Source of the DNA: Candidatus Rhodobacter oscarellae
GTDB taxonomy: Bacteria; Pseudomonadota; Alphaproteobacteria; Rhodobacterales; Rhodobacteraceae
Assembly: GCF_001078595.1 (NCBI RefSeq)
Contig: NZ_LFTY01000002.1
Span: forward strand, 3,842,035-3,906,034
Direction: 5' to 3'
Length of the DNA: 64,000 nt
The notes under the pieces are model-generated. The model was not told the origin of the DNA. It ran no database searches and was given only the letters and a program-made list of their open reading frames with translations. Position numbers and translations under genes: made by a program. Every line of letters begins with the position of its first letter. Positions within the stretch are counted from its first letter, which is position 1. Below, piece by piece: positions 48,092 through 57,674 of the stretch.

Positions 48092-49417
48092 TTAGCGCCC
48101 CACCGTGGCCTCCAGCCGCGGATAGCGCATCCCCAGTGTCAACCCGCGCGCCAGGTTCAGGACCATCAACGCTGCCCAGAGCCCATGATTGCCAAAAAGT
48201 GGGATCAGTACCGCCAGAGCCACCACGTATATCGCCACGGACTGCAACATTGCGATGCGTATCTCGCGCGTCCAGGTCGCCCCAAAGAAGATACCGTCCA
48301 GCATCCAGGCAGGGGCGCTGATGATCGGCGCCAGGAAGATCCAGACCAAGAACAGGCGGGCCTCGGCCCGCACCTCCTGGGCCGTCGACATAAGGTCTAT
48401 CAGGAACGGGCCGCATAACAGGAAAATGAACCCCAGAAGAACGCCCCAGCCGATCCCCCAATAAGAGCACATCAGCGCCGCCCGGCGCAGATCTCCCCGC
48501 GCCCGCGCGCCCACCGCCTTGCCCACCAGCGCTTCGGCCGCAAAGGCAACGCCGTCCAGCGCGAAGGCGGTGATCTCAAGGAATTGCAGCAGCACCTGGT
48601 TGGCGGCCAGCGTCACGTCGCCCAGGTCGGCGGCCAGGAACACGAAGGTGGTGAACGAGCCCGTCAGGATCACGTTGCGCAGCATGATATCGCCGTTCAC
48701 GGACATCATGCGCCGGATGCGCACCCGGTCAAAGATGCGCCCCCAGTCGCGCCACGCGCGGCCCCGGAAGATCTCGCGGCAGAGATAAAGCCCTAGCGCG
48801 AGCCCCGTCCATTCCGCGATCAAGGTAGCCACGGCGACGCCCTCGACCCCCCAGCCGAGCCCAAGCACGAACCACAGATCCAGCGCGATGTTCAGTCCGT
48901 TCATCCAGAGCTGCAGCACCAGCACGCCGCGCGTGCGCTCCACCGCGATCAGCCAGCCGGTGATGACATAAAGCGCGATGGTGGCGGGGGCGCCCCAGAT
49001 GCGGATGGACAGGTAGTCGCGCGCCAGGCCCTCGACCTCTGCCGAGGCGGGCGCCAGCCAGAACGCCCCGGCAAAGAGCGCCGATTGCGCCGCGATAAAC
49101 ACCGCCCCGCCGAAGCAGGCGATCATGAGCCCGCGCATGAAGAGCGCGCCGGTCTCGGCGACCTCTCCGGCGCCGCGGGCCTGCGCTACCAGCCCGGTGG
49201 TACCCATGCGCAAAAAGCCAAAGAGCCAGTAGAAGGTGGCCAGGATTACCGCGCCGATGCCCACCGCGCCGATGGGTGCCGCCAGGCCCATCTGGCCCAC
49301 CACGCCGGTGTCTACCGCGCCCAGGATCGGCACCGTGGCGTTCGAGAGCACAATGGGCACGGCGATCTTGAGGATGCGAGCGTGGGTTATCTGCTCTGGC
49401 GCGGCGGCGGTGTTCAT
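48092..49417 (-). CDS. MATE-family efflux transporter
   Basis: A 441-residue polytopic protein with twelve hydrophobic helices in two MATE halves: IAVPIVLSNATVPILGAVDTGVVGQMG, GTTGLVAQARGAGE (the GLVAQA loop), and VAFAAEALVGKAVGARA in the second half. It resembles DinF/NorM proteins that export cationic compounds by Na+ or H+ antiport. The frame begins at 49468 inside repeat copy D (translating the hairpins as MQISWKRF...), so ATG at 49417 is the true start. Confidence 0.92.
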   Translation of the reverse strand: MNTAAAPEQITHARILKIAVPIVLSNATVPILGAVDTGVVGQMGLAAPIGAVGIGAVILATFYWLFGFLRMGTTGLVAQARGAGEVAETGALFMRGLMIACFGGAVFIAAQSALFAGAFWLAPASAEVEGLARDYLSIRIWGAPATIALYVITGWLIAVERTRGVLVLQLWMNGLNIALDLWFVLGLGWGVEGVAVATLIAEWTGLALGLYLCREIFRGRAWRDWGRIFDRVRIRRMMSVNGDIMLRNVILTGSFTTFVFLAADLGDVTLAANQVLLQFLEITAFALDGVAFAAEALVGKAVGARARGDLRRAALMCSYWGIGWGVLLGFIFLLCGPFLIDLMSTAQEVRAEARLFLVWIFLAPIISAPAWMLDGIFFGATWTREIRIAMLQSVAIYVVALAVLIPLFGNHGLWAALMVLNLARGLTLGMRYPRLEATVGR

Positions 49418-49444
49418 GCCCGTCGGCTGCGCTTGACGCGGCCC

Positions 49445-49486
49445 AAATCTCTTCCAAGAGATTTGCAAATTCCTTGGAAGAAATTT
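49445..49486. repeat. half-size CTT-SS-AAG palindromic repeat (copy D)
   Basis: Two hairpins: AAATCTCTT-CC-AAGAGATTT (49445-49464) and AAATTCCTT-GG-AAGAAATTT (49467-49486, one mismatched pair), bounded by short GGCCC/GGGCC-type GC sequences. It lies between the thioesterase stop (49504) and the MATE start (49417), both on the minus strand, so it would be transcribed as the MATE leader or serve as the thioesterase terminator. Confidence 0.7.
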
Positions 49487-49503
49487 GGCCCGCCCGGCCT
49501 CAC

Positions 49504-50019
49504 CTAAGCGCCATCCCGTGATGGCATCAGGAAATGCCCCGTCGCCTGCGCAAAGAGCCGCGCGCGGTTGTCCTGCCAGGCCTCCACATGCACGCTGGCA
49601 TAGCGCCGCCCAGAACGGTTGATCCGCGCCCGCGCATAGGCGTCGCGCGGCAGGCCCGAACGCAGATAGTCCACCGTGAAGTCGATCGTCTTGGGCAGGT
49701 GGGGCAGGGTCTCGACCGTGATCTGCGCGGGGTCGACCCGCTCGGCCTCAATCTCGGCCCATAGATGCGCCCAGGCGAGCTCTATGATCGCGGTGGTCTC
49801 CAGGAACGCCGCCGTCACGCCGCCATGCAAAGCCGGCAGCATTGGGTTGCCGATCAGCTTGTCATCAAAGGACAGCACTGCTGTCAGCTCGTCGCCATGG
49901 CGCTCGAAGGCGATGCCCAGGAACTGCGCATAGGGTATGGCGCCGGTCAGCGCGCCGAGCGCTGCGTCGCGCCGCTGTTTGACGACCTGGACGGGCTCGG
50001 GGCGGGCGCGGGGGCTCAT
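49504..50019 (-). CDS. PaaI-type hotdog thioesterase
   Basis: A 171-residue hotdog-fold protein with the active-site block [28 protein letters not shown] (HGG followed by an acidic residue on the long helix) and the closing strand [39 protein letters not shown]. These enzymes hydrolyse acyl-CoA thioesters. ATG at 50019 (MSPRARPEP) overlaps the preceding thioesterase stop; the longer frame to 50130 is only overlap with that gene. The two thioesterases are coupled paralogues. Confidence 0.86.
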   Translation of the reverse strand: MSPRARPEPVQVVKQRRDAALGALTGAIPYAQFLGIAFERHGDELTAVLSFDDKLIGNPMLPALHGGVTAAFLETTAIIELAWAHLWAEIEAERVDPAQITVETLPHLPKTIDFTVDYLRSGLPRDAYARARINRSGRRYASVHVEAWQDNRARLFAQATGHFLMPSRDGA

Positions 50020-50441
50020 CGCTTCTGCTCCACCGTGAAGGCGCCCGTGGCGGTGGCGACCGGGCGGTCGCGGTCCTCGTCCATCGCGGTGGCGCGCACG
50101 AAGGCCACCGAGCGGGTCACGTGATAGCACTCGGCCTGCGCCGTGATCCGCTGCCCCGGCGTGGCAGGGCGCATGTAGTCGATGCGCAGATCAATCGTCG
50201 CGGTCACCATGGGCACGTCCGGGTGGCTCATCACCGCCGCGCCGCCGCAGGTGTCGAGCAGGGCCGACACCGCGCCGCCATGGATCACACCGGTCTTGGG
50301 GTCGCCGACAAACCGCGCGTCATAGGCCATCGCAAGCTCGGCCGCGCCGTCCGAGACCTCGATGACCTCCATGCCCAGCGCATTGGAATGGGGCAGGGCG
50401 TCGATGAATTGCGACGCGATTTTCTTGCGATCCGGTGCCAT
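50016..50441 (-). CDS. PaaI-type hotdog thioesterase
   Basis: A 141-residue hotdog thioesterase: [24 protein letters not shown] holds HGG and the catalytic Asp, and [38 protein letters not shown] is the standard second half. ATG at 50441 ([12 protein letters not shown]) suits the family; the frame extends to 50504. First of two overlapping thioesterase genes, divergent from the manganese-transporter-like gene. Confidence 0.88.
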   Translation of the reverse strand: MAPDRKKIASQFIDALPHSNALGMEVIEVSDGAAELAMAYDARFVGDPKTGVIHGGAVSALLDTCGGAAVMSHPDVPMVTATIDLRIDYMRPATPGQRITAQAECYHVTRSVAFVRATAMDEDRDRPVATATGAFTVEQKR

Positions 50442-50586
50442 GAGGGCCCCCAAAGATGGCGTGACAAGCTGTATCGTTATTCGCACTTGCTTAACGGATA
50501 ACAAGCGCTATCTTCCGCGATTGAGAACTACTCGCAGTCTCAGATAGGATGTGGTCCCAGGTGAAGCGCAGTACTTAGGTGACGTA

Positions 50587-51732
50587 ATGAATATGACCGC
50601 GCCGGCAACGATGCCGGAGACCTTTGTGGCGCGCGACAAGCTGGGCCCTTTCCGCAGCAAGCGGCTGGTCGTCGCGCTAATCCTGATCGGCCTGATCTTC
50701 GCGCCCGGCGCTCTCGGCGAGGTCACCCAAGAGATGGTGGCCGACGCCTATCTGGCGGTGAGCGTGTTCGTGGCGGCCACGCTTTTGCTGTTTTACAGCG
50801 CCGAGCGGGTTTTCAACTTCGACATTGGCGAGGCGCTGAAGGGGTCGCGCGGCGCGCAGGTGCCCCTGGCGGCGCTCTTGGGCGCAACGCCGGGTTGCGG
50901 CGGCGCCGTGGTGGTGGTCGCGGCCTATTCCAGCGGTAAGGTGGGCTTTGGCGCCGTGGTGGCGACGCTGACAGCGACCATGGGCGATGCGGCGTTCCTG
51001 CTGATCGCCACGCGCCCCGACGCGGCCGTGATCGTGCTGCCGTTGAGCATCGGCGTGGGCATCCTGTCCGGCTGTATCGTGGACGCGGTCAACACCACCG
51101 AGTTTCGGGCCACAACACGGGCCACCGAACTGGTGCCCGCCATCGGCAAGACACGCCCGCAGGACATGCTGTTCCTGGGCCTGGCGCTGCCGGGGTTGGC
51201 CGTTGGCGCGGCGGGTTTGATGCAGGTCGAGATCCTGTCGATCCTGGGCGTCGACCCGCTGTGGCTTGCGATCACGGGCACCGTCTTGGGCCTGCTGATC
51301 TGGGCCACCTCGCCGCTGAAAGCGATGACATCCAACACCGACAGCCCGGTCACCCGCATGGCCGAGGAGACGAGCTTTATCGCGGTTTGGGTAATTGGGG
51401 CCTTTCTGGCCTATGAATACGCGGTGGCGTTCCTGGGGCTGGATCTGGCCGCTTGGTTCAACGCCATCGCGCCGGTGCTGCCGCTGATCGCGGTGCTGGT
51501 GGGCTTTGTGCCGGGCTGCGGGCCGCAGATCCTTGTGACCACGCTCTATATCAACGGGGTGATCCCCTTTGCGGCGCTGATCGGCAACGCGATCTCGAAT
51601 GACGGGGACGCGCTGTTCCCAGCTATCGCGCTGAACCCGCGCGCGGCGATTGCGGCCACGCTCTACTCCGCGGTGCCCGCCCTGGTCGTCGCCTATGGGT
51701 TCTTCTTCCTGGCGCCAGGGTTCCTGAACTAG
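50587..51732 (+). CDS. putative manganese transporter (PF11449-like)
   Basis: A 381-residue membrane protein with about ten helices in two halves, each bearing a PGCG motif: ALLGATPGCGGAVVVVAAYSSGKVGFGAVVATL and VLVGFVPGCGPQILVTTLYINGVIPFAALIGNAISNDGDALFP. This duplicated pattern is that of the family annotated as putative manganese transporters (ArsP_2-like). Direction of transport is not known from sequence. ATG at 50587 (or 50593) is preferred to GTG 50551. An imperfect dyad TGAGA...TCTCA lies at about 50521-50541, a possible metal-regulator site. Confidence 0.82.
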   Translation: MNMTAPATMPETFVARDKLGPFRSKRLVVALILIGLIFAPGALGEVTQEMVADAYLAVSVFVAATLLLFYSAERVFNFDIGEALKGSRGAQVPLAALLGATPGCGGAVVVVAAYSSGKVGFGAVVATLTATMGDAAFLLIATRPDAAVIVLPLSIGVGILSGCIVDAVNTTEFRATTRATELVPAIGKTRPQDMLFLGLALPGLAVGAAGLMQVEILSILGVDPLWLAITGTVLGLLIWATSPLKAMTSNTDSPVTRMAEETSFIAVWVIGAFLAYEYAVAFLGLDLAAWFNAIAPVLPLIAVLVGFVPGCGPQILVTTLYINGVIPFAALIGNAISNDGDALFPAIALNPRAAIAATLYSAVPALVVAYGFFFLAPGFLN

Positions 51733-51812
51733 TCCACGTCATCAAGGCGGCGATTGAACGACCGGGCGTTCCGCTCTAAGCTCGAGGGGTAACACGCCAC
51801 GACACGCCCGAG

Positions 51813-52181
51813 ATGACTGAGCCACGCCTGACCTTTAAAGAGATGTGCAGCAAGTTCGAGGTGACCCCCCGGACCCTGCGTTATTACGAGTATATCGAGC
51901 TCTTGTCGCCCGAACGCGATGGCCGCAGCCGGTTCTATAGCGGCCGCGAGGTGGCCCGTATGACGCTGATCATGCGGGGGCGCCAATTCGGCTTCTCGCT
52001 GGAGGAGATCCGGCAATGGCTGCTGATGTACGAGGAAAAGGGCTCGCAGACGCAGTTCAAGGCCTTCATTGAGCTGGCGGACCGCCAGCTTTCCGAGCTT
52101 GAGCGGCAGCGCGCCGAGATCGGTGCCGCCATCGACGACCTAAAGGCGCTGCGCGGCGAAGTGGTCGGGTTGGTCGACTAG
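51813..52181 (+). CDS. MerR-family transcriptional regulator
   Basis: A 122-residue regulator: HTH TFKEMCSKFEVTPRTLRYYEYIELLSPERDGRSRFYSGREVARM, then a coiled coil (LADRQLSELERQRAEIGAAIDDLKAL). There are no conserved metal-binding cysteines, so it is an organic-ligand type. It is closely similar to the second MerR gene 300 bp downstream (both share EVTPRTLR and RGxxFGFSLEEIRQ), indicating tandem duplication. Both probably control the fatty-acid degradation genes that follow. Confidence 0.9.
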   Translation: MTEPRLTFKEMCSKFEVTPRTLRYYEYIELLSPERDGRSRFYSGREVARMTLIMRGRQFGFSLEEIRQWLLMYEEKGSQTQFKAFIELADRQLSELERQRAEIGAAIDDLKALRGEVVGLVD

Positions 52182-52392
52182 GGGCCGGCGGCTCTTTCCC
52201 AAAAACGGACCCTGAATCGCCCTTGGGTGGCATCCAAAGCGCATTGGATTGGCGATTCGGACGCATTGATGAGAGATCGTCCGGAGGCCCAGCGCGGCCC
52301 GTAATCAGCAGATGATCTTGCCCCGCCACCGGAAGACAGCACCTTTGAGGCCATTTTTACGCTGCGCCAAACTGGATGTGACGTCACGTTTT

Positions 52393-52410
52393 CTTTACGT
52401 AAGCGTAAAG
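52393..52410. promoter_or_regulatory. candidate MerR operator (LiuR-like) ahead of the acyl-CoA dehydrogenase operon
   Basis: CTTTACG, four bases TAAG, then CGTAAAG: an 18-bp dyad 69 bp ahead of the second MerR gene. The TTTACG...CGTAAA shape resembles, from memory, the published sites of LiuR-type MerR regulators of branched-chain/fatty acid catabolism. A second palindrome, GTGACGTCAC, lies at 52378-52387. The rest of the gap 52182-52478 shows no gene. Confidence 0.5.
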
Positions 52411-52478
52411 CAATCTTGATTTAATCATAGGGTGTCAGCAATTGGTTGCCACCCGATCCGAAGCCATAGGAGCGCTCC

Positions 52479-52877
52479 GTGACCGAAGACTTGATGACGA
52501 TCCGCGAGATGTGCGAGGCCTTTGAAGTCACGCCGCGCACCCTGCGTTTCTACGAGGCCAAAGAGCTGATCTCGCCATTGCGCGAGGGCCAGCGGCGCCT
52601 GTTCACCAATCGCGACCGCGCCCGGCTAAAGCTGATCCTGCGCGGCAAACGCTTTGGCTTCTCGTTGGAAGAGATCCGGCAGTTGCTGGATCTGTACTCG
52701 ATCGAGGACCAGCAACAAACGCAATTGCGCGAGGTTTACAACGCTGGTGTGCACCATCTGTCAGAGATGGAGCAGCAGCGCGACGAGCTGATCGAGACCA
52801 TCGCGGATTTTAAGAAACATCTCGAGTGGGGCGCCAGCGTGCTGGCCGCCGCCGAGAAAGACGAAGCTGCCGAGTAA
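52479..52877 (+). CDS. MerR-family transcriptional regulator
   Basis: A 132-residue MerR regulator: TIREMCEAFEVTPRTLRFYEAKELISPLREGQRRLFTNRDRARLKLILRGKRFGFSLEEIRQLLDLY, then a coiled-coil tail ending in Ala/Glu. The start is GTG 52479 with AGGAGC seven bases before. It lies 24 bp ahead of a large acyl-CoA dehydrogenase and is likely its regulator, possibly binding an acyl-CoA as LiuR- and FadR-type MerR proteins do; the ligand is inferred. Confidence 0.9.
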   Translation: MTEDLMTIREMCEAFEVTPRTLRFYEAKELISPLREGQRRLFTNRDRARLKLILRGKRFGFSLEEIRQLLDLYSIEDQQQTQLREVYNAGVHHLSEMEQQRDELIETIADFKKHLEWGASVLAAAEKDEAAE

Positions 52878-52901
52878 GATTTAAACGAGGGATCGCATAC
52901 C

Positions 52902-54680
52902 ATGCCCAGCTACACCGCCCCCACCAAAGACATGCAGTTCGTGCTGCATGATGTGCTGAACATCACCGCCGCGGGCATCCCGGGCTATGACGAGCTGGAG
53001 GCGGATTTCACATCCGCGATCCTCGAGGAGGCCGGCAAGATCTCGGCCGGGGTGCTGCAGCCGCTGAACGTGGTCGGGGACACCGAGGGCTGCGTGCTGG
53101 AGAACGGCGTGGTGCGCACGCCCACCGGGTTCAAGGACGCGTTCGAGAAGGTCAAAGAGGGCGGCTGGAACGGGCTGGACATGCCCGAGGAGTTCGGCGG
53201 CCAGAACATGCCCCAAGTCATGGGCACCGCGGTGGGCGAGATGTTCAGCGCGGCCAACCAGGCATTCACCATGTATCAGGGCCTGACCCATGGCGCGGCC
53301 AGCGCTATCCTGGCGCACGGCACCGACGCGCAGAAGGCCACCTATCTGCCGAACATGGTCTCGCTGGACTGGACCGGCACCATGAACCTGACCGAGCCGC
53401 ATTGCGGCACCGATCTGGGGATGATGCGCACCAAGGCCGAGCCGCAGGGTGACGGCTCCTACGCGATCACCGGGCAGAAGATCTTCATCTCCGCCGGCGA
53501 GCATGACATGGCCGACAACATCATCCACCTGGTGCTGGCCAAGATCCCCGGCGGGCCGGACGGCATCAAGGGCGTGTCGCTGTTTATCGTGCCGAAGTTC
53601 CTGGTGAACGAGGACGGCAGCCTGGGTGCGCGCAACGGCGTGGCCTGCGGCAAGATCGAAGAGAAGATGGGCATCCACGGCAACTCGACCTGCGTGATGA
53701 ACTATGACGCTGCCACGGGCTGGCTCTTGGGTGAGGAGCACAAGGGCATGCGCGCGATGTTCACCATGATGAACGAGGCGCGGCTGGGCGTGGGCATGCA
53801 GGGCCTGGCCCAGGCCGAGGTCGCCTATCAGAACGCGCTGGACTACGCCAAGGACCGCCTGCAGGGCCGCGACGTCACCGGGGTGAAGAACCCCGACGGC
53901 CCGGCGGACCCGCTGATCGTGCATCCCGATATCCGCCGCTCGCTGATGGACCAGAAAAGCTTTGCCGAGGGCGCCCGCGCCTTCCTTCTGTGGGGCGCGA
54001 CGATGATCGACGCCGCCCACCGCGCCAAGGACGCCGATGCGGACGGGCTGGTCTCGCTGCTGACGCCGGTGATCAAGGGCTTCTTGACCGACGAGGGCTA
54101 TGACATGACCGTGCGCGCGCAGCAGGTCTATGGCGGGCACGGCTATATCGAAGAATGGGGCATGTCGCAGTACACCCGCGACGCCCGCATCGCGATGATC
54201 TACGAGGGCGCCAACGGCGTGCAGGCGCTGGACCTGGTGGGGCGCAAGCTGGCCCAGGACGGCGGCAAGCACGTGATGGCCTTCTTCGACCTGGTGAAGG
54301 GCTTCATCAAGGAGAACGCGGGCGACGAAGAATTCGACGCGCAATATTTGGAGCCACTAAAGGCCGCCTCCAAGGACCTGCAAGCGGCGGGGATGTACTT
54401 CATGCAGAACGGTATGAAGAACCCCAACAACGCGCTGGCGGGGTCCTATGACTTCATGCACCTCTTCGGGCATGTCTGCCTGGGGCTGATGTGGGCCAAG
54501 ATGGGGCTTGCAGCCAAGCGTTCCCTGGCCGATGGTACGGGGGACGCTACGTTCTATGAGACAAAGCTGATGACCGGGCGCTATTACATGGCGCGGCGCC
54601 TGCCAGCGACGGCGATGCACCTGGCGCGTATTCAGTCGGGTGCCGAGCCGGTGATGGGCCTGGAGGCCGCGAATTTTTAG
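52902..54680 (+). CDS. large acyl-CoA dehydrogenase (FadE/DmdC class)
   Basis: A 592-residue flavoprotein of the long acyl-CoA dehydrogenase class with an extra C-terminal domain. Motifs: [19 protein letters not shown] (FAD contact), [65 protein letters not shown], in which E435 of IYEG is the expected catalytic base. This class includes FadE-type enzymes and DmdC of DMSP demethylation, so the chain or side-chain specificity is open. It directly follows the second MerR gene and heads a degradation block reaching to 62946. Confidence 0.93.
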   Translation: MPSYTAPTKDMQFVLHDVLNITAAGIPGYDELEADFTSAILEEAGKISAGVLQPLNVVGDTEGCVLENGVVRTPTGFKDAFEKVKEGGWNGLDMPEEFGGQNMPQVMGTAVGEMFSAANQAFTMYQGLTHGAASAILAHGTDAQKATYLPNMVSLDWTGTMNLTEPHCGTDLGMMRTKAEPQGDGSYAITGQKIFISAGEHDMADNIIHLVLAKIPGGPDGIKGVSLFIVPKFLVNEDGSLGARNGVACGKIEEKMGIHGNSTCVMNYDAATGWLLGEEHKGMRAMFTMMNEARLGVGMQGLAQAEVAYQNALDYAKDRLQGRDVTGVKNPDGPADPLIVHPDIRRSLMDQKSFAEGARAFLLWGATMIDAAHRAKDADADGLVSLLTPVIKGFLTDEGYDMTVRAQQVYGGHGYIEEWGMSQYTRDARIAMIYEGANGVQALDLVGRKLAQDGGKHVMAFFDLVKGFIKENAGDEEFDAQYLEPLKAASKDLQAAGMYFMQNGMKNPNNALAGSYDFMHLFGHVCLGLMWAKMGLAAKRSLADGTGDATFYETKLMTGRYYMARRLPATAMHLARIQSGAEPVMGLEAANF

Positions 54681-54697
54681 GGTACGTCTCAAGCGAG

Positions 54698-55186
54698 ATG
54701 AATAATATGAGACTTCTGCTAATCATACTGGCGCTTGTGGCCAGCGCGAGCGTCACGCAGGCGCAGCGCAGCTTTACCGCTCAGGAGATCGCCAATGGCG
54801 GCGGGATAATCCATAACAGGGAAATCCGCCAGAAGGTCGTGCAGGGGCCCACGATGACGTTCCGCGATGTGGGCAAGGGCAATATTGGTTACGCGATGTG
54901 GGGCTATGTTGGCCCGAAGGGCCCTTACTTTCGACTGGTCGGCCTGCCTTACAAGAGCTTGCGCAAGGTAGATGCGGTGAGTTTCGAGGGCGTCCGAGCG
55001 AAGCCAGAGTTCACGCCGCAGAAGCGATTTGTGAACATCCAGATCGGCTTTGGGATGGATGTCTACAGGCACGGGCTTCGTAATGGGCTCACGGTGAATG
55101 TCTCCGGTGACGTGGAGAAGTCCTTTACTGTGCCAAAGGAGTATTTTCAGGGCTTTAATGCCTGGTGGAACAAGCGCTACCCCTAA
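54698..55186 (+). CDS. exported hypothetical protein
   Basis: A 162-residue protein with a signal peptide (MNNMRLLLIILALVASASVTQA, cleavage before QRSF). The mature part has an aromatic/glycine pattern GNIGYAMWGYVGPKGPYFRLVGLPYKSLRKVDAV and ends YFQGFNAWWNKRYP. No family is recognised. GC is lower than that of the flanking genes, and it interrupts the otherwise beta-oxidation-related run, which hints at a later insertion. The 147-bp gap that follows contains a perfect GGCGCGT-GGGG-ACGCGCC hairpin at 55220-55237. Confidence 0.62.
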   Translation: MNNMRLLLIILALVASASVTQAQRSFTAQEIANGGGIIHNREIRQKVVQGPTMTFRDVGKGNIGYAMWGYVGPKGPYFRLVGLPYKSLRKVDAVSFEGVRAKPEFTPQKRFVNIQIGFGMDVYRHGLRNGLTVNVSGDVEKSFTVPKEYFQGFNAWWNKRYP

Positions 55187-55333
55187 AGTGTTGGGGTGAC
55201 GCATACGCAACGACGGAATGGCGCGTGGGGACGCGCCTGCCGGCCCCTTACGCAAGGCAAGGGGGCCACTCACGGGCCCGCCTCGGGCATGCACCCCGGG
55301 GCGGATTTGTGAGCGGAGGATTTGGGAGGAGAC

Positions 55334-55546
55334 ATGCCGAAGCGATTCCGTCTGACGCGCCGCTTCAACGCCGCCATGACCGAGGATGGCTATCGCCGGT
55401 TGCGCCGCTTCGCCTCCGAGGCGGGGCTGGACGAGGGCGAGGCGCTGTCCTTCCTCTTCGAGCATTTCGACTCGGTGACGAACGAAGAGAACCTCACCGC
55501 GCGGCTGCGCCTCTTTAACGCTGAACTGGACGAGCGGAAGCGATGA
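55334..55546 (+). CDS. small conserved-looking protein coupled to an acyl-CoA dehydrogenase
   Basis: A 70-residue, charged, helical protein: [54 protein letters not shown], ending ELDERKR. ATG at 55334 follows GGGAGGAGA, a strong ribosome site; the frame extends to 55322. Its stop overlaps the ATG of the acyl-CoA dehydrogenase (ATGA), so the product is probably made with that enzyme. No domain is recognised; an adaptor or small DNA-binding role would be a guess. Confidence 0.72.
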   Translation: MPKRFRLTRRFNAAMTEDGYRRLRRFASEAGLDEGEALSFLFEHFDSVTNEENLTARLRLFNAELDERKR

Positions 55547-56709
55547 ACGACATGACCCCGACCACATGGATGACCGACGAGCACCAGATGCTCGCCGACA
55601 TGACCCGCCAGTTCATCGAGGCCGAGTGGCAGCCGCATTACGAGCGCTGGCGCAAGCAGGGCGAGATGGATCGCTCGACCTGGCAGCAGGCGGGTGAGCT
55701 GGGGCTTCTCTGCCCCTCGATCCCCGAGGAATACGGCGGCGCGGGCGGCGATTTCGGCCACGAGGCGGTGATCCTGATGGAGGGCTCGCGCGCCAACCTG
55801 GCCAGCTGGGGCAACGGTATCCACTCCGGCATCGTGGCGCATTACATCCTCGCCTACGGCACCAAGGAGCAAAAGAAGCGCTGGCTGCCCAAGATGGTCT
55901 CGGGCGAGATGGTGGGCGCCCTGGCGATGACCGAGCCCTCGGGCGGCTCGGATGTGCAGAGCATCAAGACCCGCGCAATTCGGGACGGCAACGCCTATCG
56001 CCTGACCGGCCAGAAGACCTTCATCACCAACGGCCAGCACGCCAACCTGATCATCGTGGCCGCCAAGACCGACCCCAAGGAGAAGGCCCGCGGCACCTCG
56101 CTGGTGGTAGTCGAGACCGACGGGGCCGAGGGCTTTAGCCGCGGGCGCAACCTGGAAAAGATCGGCGCCCATGCTGCTGATACGTCAGAGCTCTTCTTCG
56201 ACAATGTCGAGGTCCCGCCCGAGAACATCCTGGGCCAGGACGAGGGCCAGGGGTTCTATCAGATGATGCAGCAACTGCCGCAGGAGCGGCTGATCATCGG
56301 CTGCGGCGCGGTGGGCGCGATGGAGGGCGCGGTGGAGCGCACCATCGCCTACTGCCAAGAGCGCGAGGCCTTCGGCGGGCCGATCATGCAGTTCCAGAAC
56401 ACCCGCTTTAAGCTGGCCGAGTGCAAGACCAAGACCACCGTGGCGCGGGCCTTTCTCAACGAGTGCATCTCGGAACACCTTCGAGGCGCGCTGACCGTCG
56501 AGAAGGCCGCCATGGCGAAATACTGGCTGACCGACACCCAGGGCGAGGTGCTAGACGAGTGCCTGCAGCTGCATGGCGGCTACGGCTTCATGCAGGAATA
56601 CGCAGTGGCCGAGATGTGGACCGACGCGCGGGTGCAGCGGATTTATGGCGGCACCAACGAGATCATGAAGGAGCTGATCTCGCGCGGCTTCGCGGGGAAA
56701 CAATCGTGA
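55543..56709 (+). CDS. acyl-CoA dehydrogenase (long-chain type)
   Basis: A 388-residue FAD enzyme that introduces the alpha-beta double bond into acyl-CoA. Motifs: [29 protein letters not shown], and the C-terminal [19 protein letters not shown]. The usual catalytic Glu of the IYEG site is Gly here, as in mammalian long-chain and isovaleryl enzymes, which use a Glu on helix G instead; E248 within [13 protein letters not shown] fits that position. Overlaps the 70-residue ORF upstream. About 257 bp of non-coding sequence follow before the GST gene. Confidence 0.92.
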   Translation: MNDMTPTTWMTDEHQMLADMTRQFIEAEWQPHYERWRKQGEMDRSTWQQAGELGLLCPSIPEEYGGAGGDFGHEAVILMEGSRANLASWGNGIHSGIVAHYILAYGTKEQKKRWLPKMVSGEMVGALAMTEPSGGSDVQSIKTRAIRDGNAYRLTGQKTFITNGQHANLIIVAAKTDPKEKARGTSLVVVETDGAEGFSRGRNLEKIGAHAADTSELFFDNVEVPPENILGQDEGQGFYQMMQQLPQERLIIGCGAVGAMEGAVERTIAYCQEREAFGGPIMQFQNTRFKLAECKTKTTVARAFLNECISEHLRGALTVEKAAMAKYWLTDTQGEVLDECLQLHGGYGFMQEYAVAEMWTDARVQRIYGGTNEIMKELISRGFAGKQS

Positions 56710-56966
56710 GCGCGGCGCGGGTAGAGATATCGGAATTTGCGTATTTGGGACAAGATGAAGGGGAACAAGTTCCACCCCGCCTGCTGGGGCATCAAATGCA
56801 TCACAGGCGGGGCTTCACCTTGTGCGGTCATCGGCTCGCCAGCCTGTACCGCGCCCCAATTTAGATCGCATTAACGTTAATTTCTGGTTACGAGGTTCCG
56901 CATTCATCTTGTCAAAAATACGCAATCCAGCCCCAACCGCGGGCGACAACTTCGGAGACTGACCAC

Positions 56967-57602
56967 ATGACCCTCAAACTGCACTGCTTCGGCGAAAGCG
57001 GGAACTCCTACAAGGCGGCGCTGGCGCTGGAGCTGTCGGGGCTGGACTGGGAGCCGGTGAAGGTGGACTTCTTCGGCGGGCAGACCCGCGGCGAGGCATT
57101 CCGCGCGGATGTGAACGTGATGGGCGAGGCGCCGGTGCTGGTGGATGGCGAGGTGAAGCTGACGCAATCGGGGGTGATCCAGCAGTATATCAGCGACAAA
57201 ACCGGCAAGCTCGGCGGCGCGCCGGAGGAGAAATACGAGGTGCTGCGCTGGGTGCTCTGGGACAACCACAAGCTCTCCTCGATCGCCGGCATGACGCGGT
57301 TCTTGATGAACTTCCTGCCAGAGCAGCATCGCAGCGCCGACGTGATCGGCTTCAACCAGGGGCGGCTGAAGGCGGCCTACACGGTGCTGGACGCGCATCT
57401 TGACGGCAGGGAATTCATCGTCGGTCGCAACGTCACAAATGCGGATATCTCCTGCTGCGGCTATCTTTTCTACCCAGAGCCGTTCGGCTTTGACCGCGCC
57501 GACTGGCCGAACATCGACCGTTGGCTTTCGAACCTCCAGGGCCTGGAGGGCTGGAAGCACCCGTATGACCTGATGCCCGGTTCCCCGGCGGACCGCGCCT
57601 AA
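56967..57602 (+). CDS. glutathione S-transferase family protein
   Basis: A 211-residue GST: thioredoxin-like domain LHCFGESGNSYKAALALELSG...GEAPVLVDGEVKLTQSGVIQQYISDKTG with the cis-Pro and Gln-Ser glutathione contacts, then a helical domain ending FDRADWPNIDRWLSNLQGLEGWKHPYDLMPG. The gene lies between an acyl-CoA dehydrogenase and a thiolase. A role in detoxifying reactive acyl or aldehyde products would be an inference. Confidence 0.88.
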   Translation: MTLKLHCFGESGNSYKAALALELSGLDWEPVKVDFFGGQTRGEAFRADVNVMGEAPVLVDGEVKLTQSGVIQQYISDKTGKLGGAPEEKYEVLRWVLWDNHKLSSIAGMTRFLMNFLPEQHRSADVIGFNQGRLKAAYTVLDAHLDGREFIVGRNVTNADISCCGYLFYPEPFGFDRADWPNIDRWLSNLQGLEGWKHPYDLMPGSPADRA

Positions 57603-57613
57603 GAAACAGCGCA

Positions 57614-57637
57614 GACGCCCGCCAGGGCGGATGAGCG
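57614..57637. repeat. 24-bp hairpin motif, copy 2 of 2
   Basis: GACGCCC, loop GCCA, then GGGCGGATGAGCG; identical to the copy at 21503 except for the loop. It lies 11 bp after the GST stop, consistent with an mRNA 3'-end structure lacking a T-run. Confidence 0.55.
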
Positions 57638-57674
57638 ACCCCGAGACAAAGAACGACCGCCCAAGGAGGCCAAA

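Noticed and set aside
49418..49468. N-terminal extension of the MATE protein (MQISWKRFGPRQAQPTG)
   Set aside because: It translates repeat copy D; ATG at 49417 gives the standard MATE start.
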